64,000 nt of DNA, from the NCBI RefSeq assembly GCF_019084545.1, contig NZ_JAHREP010000006.1, forward strand, positions 62,001-126,000. The letters run 5' to 3'. Below the pieces are notes generated by a model. That model was not told the DNA's origin and made no database searches. It worked only from the letters and a program-made list of their open reading frames with translations. Below are positions 1 through 8,766 of this stretch, piece after piece (the first letter of the stretch is position 1; every line of letters begins with the position of its first letter). The translations under genes were made by a program, and so were the position numbers. Origin of the DNA: Marinobacterium ramblicola (lineage in GTDB: Bacteria > Pseudomonadota > Gammaproteobacteria > Pseudomonadales > Balneatricaceae).

Positions 1-251
1 ACCGCCAGCAGTGCGAAGGCAACCGTTTGCCCCAGCGCCTCAAGCAGTATCCGGGGTTCCTGCCAGGACGGCAGCAGAATACCCTGCCCTATCCTCGCCA
101 GCTCCTGCCAAGGATCCACCGGGTAGATGGCGAGGTCGGCACCGAACAGGGCCAGCAGCGCGATCGCGACCAGCAGCAGGCAGACCCGGTTCAGGGTCAG
201 GACACTGGATTGGGCTGCGCCGGTAAATATCGAGGACGCGCGTGCGGTCAT
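1..251 (-). CDS. PhnE-like ABC transporter permease, N-terminal part (runs off the window)
   Basis: The reverse complement from the ATG at 251 stays open to the window edge (about 83 residues). It reads a short polar N-terminus, one strongly hydrophobic helix at about residues 23-42 (LLLVAIALLALFGADLAIY), and then a periplasmic stretch, which is the usual start of a PhnE-type inner-membrane permease. The ATG overlaps the stop of the upstream ATPase gene by four bases, so translation is probably coupled. By position it is the membrane component of the binding protein and ATPase encoded just upstream. The C-terminal half, with the permease signature loop, lies outside the window. The family call rests mainly on context. 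Confidence 0.7.
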   Translation of the reverse strand, partial: MTARASSIFTGAAQSSVLTLNRVCLLLVAIALLALFGADLAIYPVDPWQELARIGQGILLPSWQEPRILLEALGQTVAFALLA

Positions 252-979
252 GATTTGACCATCGCCCAGCCCTGCAGGTCTTCAGGCGGCGGTTCGGGAT
301 GGGGTGAAGGCTCCTGCTGGTAAAAGGCATCCAGCGCCTGTTCCGACAGCTCGCTGGCCGGACAGTCGCAACAGATACGCCCTTCACGCATGACGATGAT
401 GCGGTCGAAATGGTTCAGCGCGAGCTGGCGGTTGTGCAGGCTGACCACCGCCGTTTCGTGCTGCTGTAGCAGGTGTTCGAGCAGCGCTTCGGCCTGCAGC
501 GGGTCCACCGACGACACCGGTTCGTCACCGAGAAACACCGGCTGGCGACGATACAGCGCACGGCCGATCGCCACTCGCTGACGCTGGCCGCCGGAGAGCC
601 GGTCCACCGACTGCCAAAGCTTATCCTCCAGCCCCAACGTCTCGACCAGCTCGGCTATCGCCTCCCGGTGTGCGGCAAGCGGTCGCACCAGGTTCCACAG
701 CGCCGGCAGCGTGCCGACCCGGGCCAGCGCACCGATAAAGATGTTCTGGTAGACCGACAGCAGATCCACCAGTCCACCGGACTGCGGCTGCAGTGCGACC
801 TGCTCAGGCCGTTGCCGGTAGAGCAGGTGCAGCAGCGTGGTTTTGCCCGCACCCGAAGGCCCGACCAGTGCTACCCTCTCCCCGGCCCGGATCTGCAGGC
901 TGATATTGTCCAGCACCCGGTGTTCGCCGTAGCTCAGCGACTGACCGGAGAGCTGGAACAGTGTACGTTGCTCGCTCAT
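248..979 (-). CDS. PhnC-like ABC transporter ATP-binding protein
   Basis: This is a cytoplasmic ATPase of 243 residues, the normal size for PhnC. Walker A is GPSGAGKTT near residue 40, the ABC signature is LSGGQRQR near residue 128, Walker B ends in FLGDEP with a glycine where alanine is usual, and the switch histidine is in VVSLHNRQ. It lies 6 bases after the binding-protein gene and overlaps the permease gene by four bases, giving the order D-C-E seen in phosphonate-type importers. Because the whole cassette follows selD and mnmH, the substrate is more likely a selenium oxyanion than a phosphonate. That assignment is an inference from context. Confidence 0.85.
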   Translation of the reverse strand: MSEQRTLFQLSGQSLSYGEHRVLDNISLQIRAGERVALVGPSGAGKTTLLHLLYRQRPEQVALQPQSGGLVDLLSVYQNIFIGALARVGTLPALWNLVRPLAAHREAIAELVETLGLEDKLWQSVDRLSGGQRQRVAIGRALYRRQPVFLGDEPVSSVDPLQAEALLEHLLQQHETAVVSLHNRQLALNHFDRIIVMREGRICCDCPASELSEQALDAFYQQEPSPHPEPPPEDLQGWAMVKS

Positions 980-985
980 TCGGCT

Positions 986-1846
986 TTATTCGTCCAGCAG
1001 ACCGATCGCTTTCGCGGTGCTTTCGATCGGACCGTAATCGTCGTTGCTGGCCGGTACGAAGCTCTCACGCGGGAAGCTGGCCAGCAGATCTGGGTCCTTC
1101 ATGTTGAGCAGCGCCTCACGCACCCTGGCCTTGAACCCGTCACCGAAGTGTTGGTCCACGTCGCCGCGCACGGTCCACTGGTAATCCGGGTAGGTCGGGG
1201 TGGTCCAGATCACCCTGACCTTGCTGGTGTCGATCTTGCCCTCTTTCAGCTCGGTCTCCCACACGGCGTAGTTTACCGCGCCGACCTGGTAGGCACCGGA
1301 CTGCACCTGGGCGATAGTACGGCTGTGATCGCCGGAGAAGCCGACGCGCTCGAACACCTCTTCAGGCGCCATACCGAACTGCTCGCGCAGATAGAACTCC
1401 GGCATCAGGCGGCCCGAGGTGGAGCCCTTGGAACCGAAGGTGAAGGTCTTGCCCTTCAGCGCGTCGCTCAGGCTGTCGGCTGGCTCCAGGCCGGTGCTGG
1501 TGTTGGCGATGAAGTAGCTCTTGAAGAACTGGTCCTCATAGCCCTGGGCCAGCGCTTTGGAGCCGGGCACCAGGCGACGCGCCTGCACACCGGACAGACC
1601 GCCAAACCAGGCCAGCTGCACCTGATTGTTGCGGAACGCGGTGATCGCCGCGGCGTAGGACTTCACCGGGATATACTTCACCTCCACGCCGAGCTGAGCG
1701 CTCAGGTAGTCGGCAACCTTGCCGAAGCGCTGCTGCAGACGGGATTCGTCGGCATCCGGGATGGCGGTGAAGACGAAGGTGTCGGCATGCGCCAGCGCCG
1801 GCAGCACCAGCAGTGTGATGGCCAAAAGACGGCGAATCAGAGACAT
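986..1846 (-). CDS. PhnD-family periplasmic binding protein, putative selenate/selenium-oxyanion binder
   Basis: This is a 286-residue secreted binding protein. I chose the ATG at 1846 because AAGGAG lies five bases upstream and the product then opens with a clean signal peptide (MSLIRRLLAITLLVLPALAHA). An upstream in-frame ATG at 1876 overlaps the mnmH stop but would give a poor signal peptide. The mature protein starts FVFTAIPDADESRLQQRF and has the PhnD-type oxyanion-binding fold, with VNYAVWE and a lobe containing GSKGSTSGRLMPE. A subfamily of PhnD proteins encoded beside selD and mnmH is annotated as putative selenate binders, and this gene fits it in both sequence type and position. The ligand has not been shown here. 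Confidence 0.8.
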   Translation of the reverse strand: MSLIRRLLAITLLVLPALAHADTFVFTAIPDADESRLQQRFGKVADYLSAQLGVEVKYIPVKSYAAAITAFRNNQVQLAWFGGLSGVQARRLVPGSKALAQGYEDQFFKSYFIANTSTGLEPADSLSDALKGKTFTFGSKGSTSGRLMPEFYLREQFGMAPEEVFERVGFSGDHSRTIAQVQSGAYQVGAVNYAVWETELKEGKIDTSKVRVIWTTPTYPDYQWTVRGDVDQHFGDGFKARVREALLNMKDPDLLASFPRESFVPASNDDYGPIESTAKAIGLLDE

Positions 1847-1872
1847 CTTTGCTCCTTGAAAATAAGCTTGCG

Positions 1873-2994
1873 TCATTGCTTTACTGCTTCCGGTCGAGCC
1901 GACGCCAGATACTCCCGCACCGCGTCACGATCGCCCCGGAAGACGATCCGCTCCTTGCGTTTTTCAAGCTGGTAGTCGTACATCGGGTCGTAGTAATCGA
2001 CCAGCATCGCCAGAATCCAGTCCCAGTGGCGCTCAGGGTTACCGCTGCGATGCTCGTCCAAGGCGCTCTGCATCAACTCGGCGATCTCTTTGTAGCGCAC
2101 GCCGCCCAGGCGTTTGCGCACGCGGTAGAGCGACTGGGTCAGATCGTCGGCGAAGGCATCGAAACCCGCCTCCTCGCCCAGCGCCTGGCGCCACTCATCC
2201 AGCTTGTTGAGGATATAGTTGCGGTAGCTGTGCTCGACCCGCTCCTCCAGCGATACCTCCAGTACCACCAGCGGACTCTCGGTCATTCTGCTCTGCAGCG
2301 GCAGCGGCGTGCTGCATCGGCCGACCAGCCGCCCCTCATCCTCCAGCACGATCGCCGCGCCGGATTGCACGGCGGCGCCGTGGTCCACCTTCAGCAGTGC
2401 CACTGCCAGCGAGTTCTCGAAGCCGAGCTGGGTCGGCTGACCGCCGGGGCGGCGGCCGAAGCTGGATCCACGATGGTTTGCCAGCCCCTCAAGATCCACC
2501 GCGTTGGGCAGTTGCTCGACCATCTCGGTCTTGTTACAGCCGGTGCGGCCACCGAGCAGCAGCATCGGCCGCTGCGCGCAGATCCGCTCGAACTCGCGAA
2601 TCAGGAACTGGCGCATCGCCTTGTAACCGCCGCTGATGCGCGGATAGTCGCAGCCCGCTTCGCGCATCCACTGCTGGCAGATCTGGCTGCGCAAGCCGCC
2701 GCGCCAGCAGTAGAGATAACCTTCCGGATGCTGCCGGGCGAACTCGACCCAAGCCTGTACCCTCGCTGCTTTGACCTGGCCGCTGACCAGCTTATGGCCC
2801 AGCTCGATCGCCGCCTGCTGGCCCTGCTGCTTGTAGCAGGTGCCGACCTGCGCACGCTCTTCGGTGGTCATCAGCGGCAGGCTGTGGCTGGTCGGAAAGG
2901 CACCTTTCTCGAACTCTATCGGCGAGCGGGTATCGATCAGCGGTATGTCGTTGAGGAAGAGCGGCAGAAAATCGCTGCAATCGGCACGGCTCAC
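1873..2994 (-). CDS. mnmH: tRNA 2-selenouridine synthase
   Basis: The product replaces sulfur of (geranyl)thiouridine at the tRNA wobble position with selenium from selenophosphate. The 373-residue protein has an N-terminal rhodanese domain with the catalytic cysteine in [10 protein letters not shown] (about residue 96). A C-terminal P-loop domain follows, starting at [10 protein letters not shown] (about residue 147), where the usual GSGKT is changed to GCNKT. The start is GTG at 2994, overlapping the selD stop as GTGA, with GAGG seven bases upstream. Co-transcription with selD, which makes its selenium donor, supports the call. Its own stop overlaps an ATG leading into the transporter gene. 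Confidence 0.95.
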   Translation of the reverse strand: MSRADCSDFLPLFLNDIPLIDTRSPIEFEKGAFPTSHSLPLMTTEERAQVGTCYKQQGQQAAIELGHKLVSGQVKAARVQAWVEFARQHPEGYLYCWRGGLRSQICQQWMREAGCDYPRISGGYKAMRQFLIREFERICAQRPMLLLGGRTGCNKTEMVEQLPNAVDLEGLANHRGSSFGRRPGGQPTQLGFENSLAVALLKVDHGAAVQSGAAIVLEDEGRLVGRCSTPLPLQSRMTESPLVVLEVSLEERVEHSYRNYILNKLDEWRQALGEEAGFDAFADDLTQSLYRVRKRLGGVRYKEIAELMQSALDEHRSGNPERHWDWILAMLVDYYDPMYDYQLEKRKERIVFRGDRDAVREYLASARPEAVKQ

Positions 2995-4046
2995 AGGCTG
3001 ACCTCACCCCGTACCCGGATGTACCGTTCACCCTCGGCCGGGCTCAGTTCGCCTATCGCCCGATGACAGACGCCCTGCTCCGCCAGCAGCTGCTCAAGCG
3101 CATCGGCCTGCTCGGGACAGACCGCGATCAGCAGACCGCCGCTGGTCTGCGGGTCGCACAGCAGGTGCTGCATCGCCTCCGGCATCTCGGCCAGCTTGTG
3201 ACCGTAGCTGTCGAGGTTGCGCAGGGTTCCACCCGGGATGCAGCCCTGGGCAAGATAGTGGATCGCCTCCGGGATCAGCGGTACGGAAGCAGCATCCAGC
3301 TCCGCTTGCAGCCCGCTGCCCTCGCACACCTCCAGCAGATGCCCCATCAGGCCAAAGCCGGTGACATCGGTGATCGCATTGACCCCGTCGAGCTGAGCGG
3401 CCAGGGCTCCGACGCTGTTGAGCCGGCACATGATATCCCGCGCCAGATGGGTATGTTCCGGCTGCAGCTTCTTCTGCTTCTGCGCGGTGGTCAGGATGCC
3501 GATACCGAGCGGCTTGGTCAGGTAGAGCCTGTCGCCCGCCCGGGCCCGGTTGTTCTGCTTGAGCTGCTCGCGGGTGGTCAAACCGGTAACCGCCAGGCCG
3601 AAGATCGGTTCCGGCGCATCGATACTGTGGCCACCAGCCAGCGGGATGCCGGCATCGGCACAGGCCTGACGCCCCCCTTCGACCACCTGCTGCGCCACCT
3701 CGGGCGGCAGCTGGTTGATCGGCCAGCCGAGAATCGCGATCGCCATCAGCGGTTTGCCGCCCATGGCGTAGATATCGCTGATCGCGTTGGTCGCGGCGAT
3801 GCGGCCGAAGTCGAACGGATCGTCCACGATCGGCATGAAGAAGTCAGTGGTACTGAGCACCACCTGCCCATTGCCCAGATCGTAGGCGGCGGCATCATCC
3901 TTGCTGCTGTTGCCGACCAGCAGGTTCGGCGCATCGGGCACCGCCAGCTGGGAGACCAGAATGCGATCCAGCACCTTGGGTGATATTTTGCAGCCACAGC
4001 CTGCACCGTGGCTGTATTCGGTCAGACGAATGGCGGTTTCCGACAT
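2991..4046 (-). CDS. selD: Selenide, water dikinase (selenophosphate synthetase)
   Basis: The product makes selenophosphate from selenide and ATP in the cytoplasm. The 351-residue protein has the family N-terminus [17 protein letters not shown], with cysteine rather than selenocysteine at the catalytic position, followed by the glycine-rich KDDAA-type segment and [18 protein letters not shown]. It is the first gene of the selD-mnmH-transporter run. No selA, selB or tRNA-Sec is visible nearby, so in this window selenophosphate is linked to tRNA selenation rather than to selenoprotein synthesis. The divergent spacer 4047-4171 must hold the promoter. Confidence 0.96.
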   Translation of the reverse strand: MSETAIRLTEYSHGAGCGCKISPKVLDRILVSQLAVPDAPNLLVGNSSKDDAAAYDLGNGQVVLSTTDFFMPIVDDPFDFGRIAATNAISDIYAMGGKPLMAIAILGWPINQLPPEVAQQVVEGGRQACADAGIPLAGGHSIDAPEPIFGLAVTGLTTREQLKQNNRARAGDRLYLTKPLGIGILTTAQKQKKLQPEHTHLARDIMCRLNSVGALAAQLDGVNAITDVTGFGLMGHLLEVCEGSGLQAELDAASVPLIPEAIHYLAQGCIPGGTLRNLDSYGHKLAEMPEAMQHLLCDPQTSGGLLIAVCPEQADALEQLLAEQGVCHRAIGELSPAEGERYIRVRGEVSL

Positions 4047-4171
4047 ACCTGCGACTCTCCAGCGTTAACTCGGGGGGAGAATGATACGAAGTGGGAAGCG
4101 ATTTGTCAGTGAATCCTCATACCGACACTGTAATATAGGCCTCTGCGAACGGTTTCAGGCACGCGTACACC

Positions 4172-5037
4172 ATGCAAGGCCACTATATAGAACGCAACTA
4201 CAGTCATCTGGTTCATATCCACTCCCACGACGAACTGGCCCTCTATGAGCTGATTCCCGATGTGGTGTGGATCTTCGATCTCGACAAGCACGGCTGGTGG
4301 TGGGGCAACAGCGCGGCACTCAGGTTCTGGGGCCTCGACACCCTGGAACAGCTGATCGACAAGGATCTCTCCGGCGATACCCAGGGCGCTCGCGACCGCA
4401 CGTTGCAGACCTTCGAGCTGGCGGCCAAGAACGGCCTGACGATCGATCCCTGGACCACCTATCCCAACGGCAAACCTAAAACCCTGTACATGCGCCACCG
4501 TGCCGTACTGGTTGGGCCCGAACGTCACCGCGCCATCATCGCCTATATCAATGAGGAGGTGAGCCTGGGGGAAACGCCGGAAAATCTGCTGCTGGTGGAG
4601 GCGATGCGCTACACCACGGTGCTGGTGACCAGTTTTACCCTCGACGGCAATATCGTAATCGAAAACCCGGCGGCCACCGGCCTGGAGGTGCGACGCCACA
4701 CCCTGGATATCCGCATGACCCGTCATCCGTTGAGCGGCGAGTTCCTTATCCTGGTCGCCGAATATGACGTCACCGATCTGCATGCGGCGCTGGACGAGGC
4801 CCAGCGCGCGCAGAGCGAACTTCAGCATCTGGCCCACCACGACGCATTGACCGGCATCCCCTCGCTGCACTACCTGTCCGTCAGTGCACTGAGCCTGCTT
4901 GCTCAGGCTCAACGCCATGAGCGCAGGGCCCGGATCTGGATAGCCTGATCAAGGCGGCAGACCGCGCCATGTACGGCGTCAAGAAAAGCGGTAAGAACGG
5001 CTATGCCTTTGCCATGGCGTCCAAGCAGAATCGGTAA
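4172..5037 (+). pseudogene. Decayed PAS-GGDEF diguanylate cyclase gene with internal deletion
   Basis: The open frame 4172-4948 encodes a PAS-like sensory half (IPDVVWIFDLDKHGWWWGN near residue 30) and then the first helix of a GGDEF domain (LAHHDALTGIPSLHYL). It stops before the active site. From about 4930 to the TAA at 5037 another frame encodes the end of a GGDEF domain (LIKAADRAMYGVKKSGKNGY). The roughly 110 residues between, including the GG(D/E)EF loop, are missing and the frame is shifted. This is a typical internal deletion, so no cyclase activity is expected, although the truncated PAS protein could still be made. Confidence 0.8.
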
Positions 5038-5052
5038 CGATCAACGCGGGTA

Positions 5053-6060
5053 TCAGATCGCCTGGTGGAGTTCGGTGCCACACTTGTGTTGGCGTTTGAT
5101 CACGTACATGCGCCGGTCGGCAGCGTCGAGCAATCCACTGACATCCTTGCCGTCCTCCGGATAGTTGGCGGCACCGATGCTGGCATGCATGTGATAGACC
5201 CGGTGTTCAAACTGGAAGGGTGTTTCGATCATCTCGTATTGCCGCTGGATAGCGGCGTCTATCCCGCCGGGCAGATCGACAGGCTTCAGCAGAACGCCAA
5301 ACTCGTCGCCGCCCAAACGGGCGACCGTATCCGACGCCCGCGCCCCCGCCCGGCTGCGGGCGGCAAACTCCTTTATCACGGCGTCGCCGACTCTGTGACC
5401 GTAGGTATCGTTGATCTTCTTCAGGTCATCCATATCGATCATCAACACACCGACAGGACGTTTATCGCGGGAACCCAGGGCGATGGCGCTACGCAAGCGG
5501 TCGATAAACAGTGCCCGATTCGCCAAACCCGTCAGGCTGTCGTGCGTCGCCTTGAAAAACAGGTCATCCCGACCGTATTTGGTGGCATAGAAGATCGTCG
5601 CGCCCACCAGTTCGGATAACAACCCCAGCAGCGTCATATGCGGAGTACCGAACTGCCTGGGTTTCTGCGACAGAGCCTTGAGCACGCCGACCGTCACATC
5701 CTTGTATTTCAGCGGCACCAGAATCATCGAACGCGCCCCGATCTGACGGCAGTACTCCTGGTTCACCCGTGGATCCAGCTCCGCATCGTCACAGCGCAGG
5801 GTCGCTCCGGTCTCGACACATAAACCGGACAGGCTGTTCTCGCGGCTCAGTTTCAGCCCCTCGCGTGCTCTCGCTATCCCGGAAGCTGCGCGATAGACCA
5901 GGTAATCGTCTTCGACCAGCTCGATCACCGCACCGTCAGCACCAGTAAGCGGCAGCGCCCTGTCAACGACCAGATCCATCACCTCATGCAGGTCGAGCCC
6001 GATCTTGGCGATATCGGTCTGCAGTCTGATCACTTCCAACAAGCTCGCTTGAGAAGGCAT
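5053..6060 (-). CDS. GAF-GGDEF diguanylate cyclase
   Basis: This is a 335-residue soluble protein predicted to make cyclic di-GMP. A GAF sensor spans about residues 20-160 (LPLTGADGAVIEL through SMILVPLKYKDVTVGVL). The GGDEF domain follows from HDSLTGLANRALFIDRL, with the active-site loop RLGGDEFGVLL. Five residues upstream of GGDEF is RASD, which matches the RxxD product-inhibition site. There is no membrane segment or signal peptide. The gene converges with the decayed GGDEF gene, leaving only 15 bases between the two ends. The ligand of the GAF domain cannot be read from the sequence. Confidence 0.9.
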   Translation of the reverse strand: MPSQASLLEVIRLQTDIAKIGLDLHEVMDLVVDRALPLTGADGAVIELVEDDYLVYRAASGIARAREGLKLSRENSLSGLCVETGATLRCDDAELDPRVNQEYCRQIGARSMILVPLKYKDVTVGVLKALSQKPRQFGTPHMTLLGLLSELVGATIFYATKYGRDDLFFKATHDSLTGLANRALFIDRLRSAIALGSRDKRPVGVLMIDMDDLKKINDTYGHRVGDAVIKEFAARSRAGARASDTVARLGGDEFGVLLKPVDLPGGIDAAIQRQYEMIETPFQFEHRVYHMHASIGAANYPEDGKDVSGLLDAADRRMYVIKRQHKCGTELHQAI

Positions 6061-6326
6061 CGGGATAGCCTCTTTATCGGGATAACCTCTTTGTAGTGGC
6101 TCTTTCCTGGCCGAAAAACCTAACCCCTAGAGGTAACAAGGCTCTCCCTGATTGTTAGGTACCTTCAAGTATAAGCGTTCGCTGGCGTAGTCAATTCGGT
6201 AGGCACGCGGAAAAACCGGCGTGTATGAATTATATTCTCGTTAAAACAAACACTTGTATATCAAACGTTACACCTCGATCAAACGGGAGAGCCGTTGTGT
6301 TAACCGATGGCAACATCAACGCCCCG
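6061..6326. other. Intergenic spacer, 266 bp
   Basis: This spacer lies between the start of the GAF-GGDEF gene and the end of the holin gene. It is more AT-rich than its surroundings, especially at 6225-6275, and probably carries the promoter of the GGDEF gene. A CCTAAC...GTTAGG pair flanks 6118-6163 but shows no further structure. I see no convincing coding sequence, terminator or known RNA. Confidence 0.4.
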
Positions 6327-6911
6327 TTACCGGGTTCCCCTCGCCTCAAGCCACTCCTCAACCACTTTGTTGTTAACTTTCGCTTCTCCCCTCATGACCG
6401 CGGTATCAAAAATTTTTGATTCAGCACTCTCCTCTTCATCCGCAAGCCGGCGGAACTCCCGCTTCATCGCCATCAACTCTTTGGCGGCGGTGACCGCTTC
6501 TCTTCGAATCTTCAAGTCCTGGGATTTCAACTGCATCCGCCCGCCGAAGTAAAAACTGATGATCACGCTTAACAGCGCCCAGTAGCCCGGCGGCATCAAT
6601 TCAAACGACTTGGCGATCAGCAGAAACCGCTCCGGATTGATCGGCGCCAGCACGAAGAAGCTCAACACCGCCACCGTCAGCAAGGGCCGCGGCAGACGGT
6701 TCAGTCCATCCACCAGCGAATCCCACCAGGTACGGTTCAGGCGGTTGTGAAACTCCGCCGAAAACTGCTCCAGCGATGCGCGATCCCTGTCGATATCGGC
6801 CATCTGCTGCTCATGTTGCCGCTGACCGCGATGCTCACTGTTCTCGACAAAGACCTCGGCGACCTCTTTTCCGCCGGTAAAGATATCGGCAATGAAATTC
6901 CACCAAGCCAT
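6327..6911 (-). CDS. Holin-like membrane protein (3TM/gene-transfer-agent holin type)
   Basis: This 194-residue protein has two clear central membrane segments, PLLTVAVLSFFVLAPI (about residues 76-91) and GYWALLSVIISFYFGG (about 108-123), and a highly charged C-terminal helix. The N-terminus MAWWNFIADIFTGGKE may be a third, amphipathic element. This layout matches the holin family named after gene transfer agents. The gene follows a muramidase gene directly, with the ATG at 6911 touching its stop, so the pair forms a lysis or export module. No other phage genes are nearby. The family call is from pattern and context, without a database search. Confidence 0.65.
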   Translation of the reverse strand: MAWWNFIADIFTGGKEVAEVFVENSEHRGQRQHEQQMADIDRDRASLEQFSAEFHNRLNRTWWDSLVDGLNRLPRPLLTVAVLSFFVLAPINPERFLLIAKSFELMPPGYWALLSVIISFYFGGRMQLKSQDLKIRREAVTAAKELMAMKREFRRLADEEESAESKIFDTAVMRGEAKVNNKVVEEWLEARGTR

Positions 6912-7456
6912 CAGGCAAGCTCCTTCTCAAATTCATTCACGCGATTCATCCAGCCTTTCAGAAACACGCTCTGGGATGGCCGGGCCTGCACAATCACCCG
7001 ATAGAAGTTGCGCCGCTCCTCGATCAGCGCCTTGAGCAGCACGTTGCCCATCTCCCGCTCGGCCCAGTTCGCCGCACGTCGGGTGTTGGGCCCCACAGCG
7101 CCATCCTCGGAGAGCCTGGGAGTATAACGCGCCTGGTTGCACACACTTTGCAGGAAACGTATTGCCCGACGCGGTCCATGGTTGACCGCGCTGTCGAACA
7201 GAAAGGGCTGGATGAGATCGGGCAGGGAGTTCAGGCTCGGTGCGGTGTAGTAGTTGCGTTCGTATATCTCGCGCGCCACCTCCACCGACAGGGCTTGCAC
7301 CTCGGCGCTGGTGACCGCTCGCCCGTAATAACGGGACAGGGTGGACTGGGTGATGCCGAACTTGGTCGGACCGCCGCGATCCTCCGGGTGGTCCACATAA
7401 CCGCCTTCGCGGACCAGAATATCGTCGATCATTTCGTCAACTGTTTTCACCGCCAC
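6911..7456 (-). CDS. Glycoside hydrolase family 108 N-acetylmuramidase (endolysin type)
   Basis: The product is a 181-residue peptidoglycan hydrolase. The catalytic glutamate lies in VREGGYVDHPEDRGGPTKFG (residues 15-34), the hallmark of GH108 muramidases. A C-terminal half with DGAVGPNTRRA matches the partner peptidoglycan-binding region. There is no signal peptide, so export would depend on the holin encoded next. Such pairs occur in prophages, gene transfer agents and holin-dependent protein-export modules. The absence of structural phage genes here favours a domesticated or remnant module. Confidence 0.88.
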   Translation of the reverse strand: MAVKTVDEMIDDILVREGGYVDHPEDRGGPTKFGITQSTLSRYYGRAVTSAEVQALSVEVAREIYERNYYTAPSLNSLPDLIQPFLFDSAVNHGPRRAIRFLQSVCNQARYTPRLSEDGAVGPNTRRAANWAEREMGNVLLKALIEERRNFYRVIVQARPSQSVFLKGWMNRVNEFEKELA

Positions 7457-7560
7457 CTCCTGTGAGCCTTGTTATTGATCTTGTGTCGTTGATCGGCGTC
7501 AGTCAGACAGGAAGGATAGCGAAAGCGGGCGCTTGCGGAAAGAGTGTAGCGGAAAAGCCA

Positions 7561-8646
7561 CTAATCCAGTTCCAGCGCCATCGCCTCAGCCCAGGCGGAC
7601 CTCATGGATCGCCAGCTCAAATGGCTGACATCAGGGATATCCAGCGCCAGGCCGGCCGCTTTTCGCTGCGCCAACTGCGCGACCATCCGTGCCGGCGACC
7701 GGCTCTCATCCACGTTGCAATAGCGGCAGTCGTCGGGAAACAGCTCGGGATAGGCCAGGCGATCGGGCACCACCGGCCGACAACCCGCTGCCACCGCCTC
7801 CAGTACCGCGATCCCCTGGAAGTCATGCAGCGCGGTGGAGAGCACAACATCCGCCCGCTGCAACAAACGCCGGTACTCGTCTACCGACTCGATATGCCCC
7901 CAACAGCCCAACTGGCCGCCCTGCTCAAGCTGTTTATGCAGCCGCTCGAACACCTCGGGTGTGGAACGAAACTGCTGGCCCACCACATGCAGCCGAAACG
8001 GCACTGCCGCCGCCTGCAACTCGGTGACGGCCACCAGCAGCAGCTCCGGCCCCTTGTCGAACTCCCAGCGATGGTTCCAGACCATCTCCAGCGGGCCGTC
8101 GGCCGGCTCATGGGGCTGAAAAACGGAGTCGGGCAGGGGCACATGAAGCACCTGGGAGCGGGTACGGATCTGCTCGACCAACCCGGCAGGCACCTGGTCC
8201 GGCAGTTTACGCAGCAGTGCGTCGGCACCAGTTAGCAGGGTGTCGCGGTTGTAAGCCGAGTTGAACAGAACCCTGTCGGCACAGAGCGCGTTGTACAGGT
8301 TCAGAATCTGGGGCTCGACACTGCGGTACTCGCGACCGGATTCCGGGTAGTCAAACTGGTTCTCGTGGAAGTAAACCAAGGTTGGTGTCACTGCCAGCGA
8401 GGGTATAAAGCCACGCAGTGCGGTCAGATCAACCATCGAGGTGGCGATCACCAGGTCATAGGGTTGGCTCAGCCGTTCACGCTCTCCGAATGCCCAGCTC
8501 AGGCTATTGCCGCGGATACGCCAGCTGAAGTAGCGCGCCGGCAGAGACAGCACTGTCCACTGGTGTTCGGGGAAGGCATCGACCAACCCCTGGCGCCAAT
8601 AGCGGTGGCTCACCGCGTCATAGGCCGATAAAAGAAGAATCCGCAT
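7561..8646 (-). CDS. Glycosyltransferase of the tRNA-queuosine alpha-mannosyltransferase (DUF3524/GTDC1) type
   Basis: The protein has 361 residues from the ATG at 8646, which has GGGAG about six bases upstream; an upstream in-frame start at 8676 lacks this. The N-terminal domain begins MRILLLSAYDAVSHRYWRQG and includes LVYFHENQFDYP, both characteristic of the family formerly called DUF3524. The C-terminal domain is a GT-B fold with LHDFQGIAVLEAVAAGCRPV, a nucleotide-sugar-binding segment with glutamate. The vertebrate homologue mannosylates queuosine in tRNA-Asp. Bacterial members are presumed to act on queuosine tRNA too, but the sugar and target are inferred. The gene stands alone between unrelated neighbours. 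Confidence 0.8.
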   Translation of the reverse strand: MRILLLSAYDAVSHRYWRQGLVDAFPEHQWTVLSLPARYFSWRIRGNSLSWAFGERERLSQPYDLVIATSMVDLTALRGFIPSLAVTPTLVYFHENQFDYPESGREYRSVEPQILNLYNALCADRVLFNSAYNRDTLLTGADALLRKLPDQVPAGLVEQIRTRSQVLHVPLPDSVFQPHEPADGPLEMVWNHRWEFDKGPELLLVAVTELQAAAVPFRLHVVGQQFRSTPEVFERLHKQLEQGGQLGCWGHIESVDEYRRLLQRADVVLSTALHDFQGIAVLEAVAAGCRPVVPDRLAYPELFPDDCRYCNVDESRSPARMVAQLAQRKAAGLALDIPDVSHLSWRSMRSAWAEAMALELD

Positions 8647-8766
8647 CGCTACTCCCGCCTGTCCCGTCCAGATCACTGGGAGCGGAGTCTATCAGGAGTG
8701 CGCCGAAGGCGTGACCCTGGTGCTACCTGTCAGCCTGCCATCGCCCTGAACACAGGCTCCCACCGG

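Noticed and set aside
248-1846. Naming the transporter as a phosphonate importer
   Set aside because: The family likeness is real, but no C-P lyase or other phosphonate genes are present and the genes are coupled to selD and mnmH, so a selenium-oxyanion role is the better reading.
473-1975. Long plus-strand open frame opposite the phnD- and phnC-like genes
   Set aside because: It is a mirror of GC-rich genes on the other strand. Its product is rich in His, Gln, Arg and Leu without any family motif, and real genes with motifs occupy the minus strand.
6118-6163. CCTAAC...GTTAGG pair as a possible second attC site
   Set aside because: There are no paired inner arms and no cassette-like gene next to it, so it does not meet the attC pattern seen at 23996-24064.
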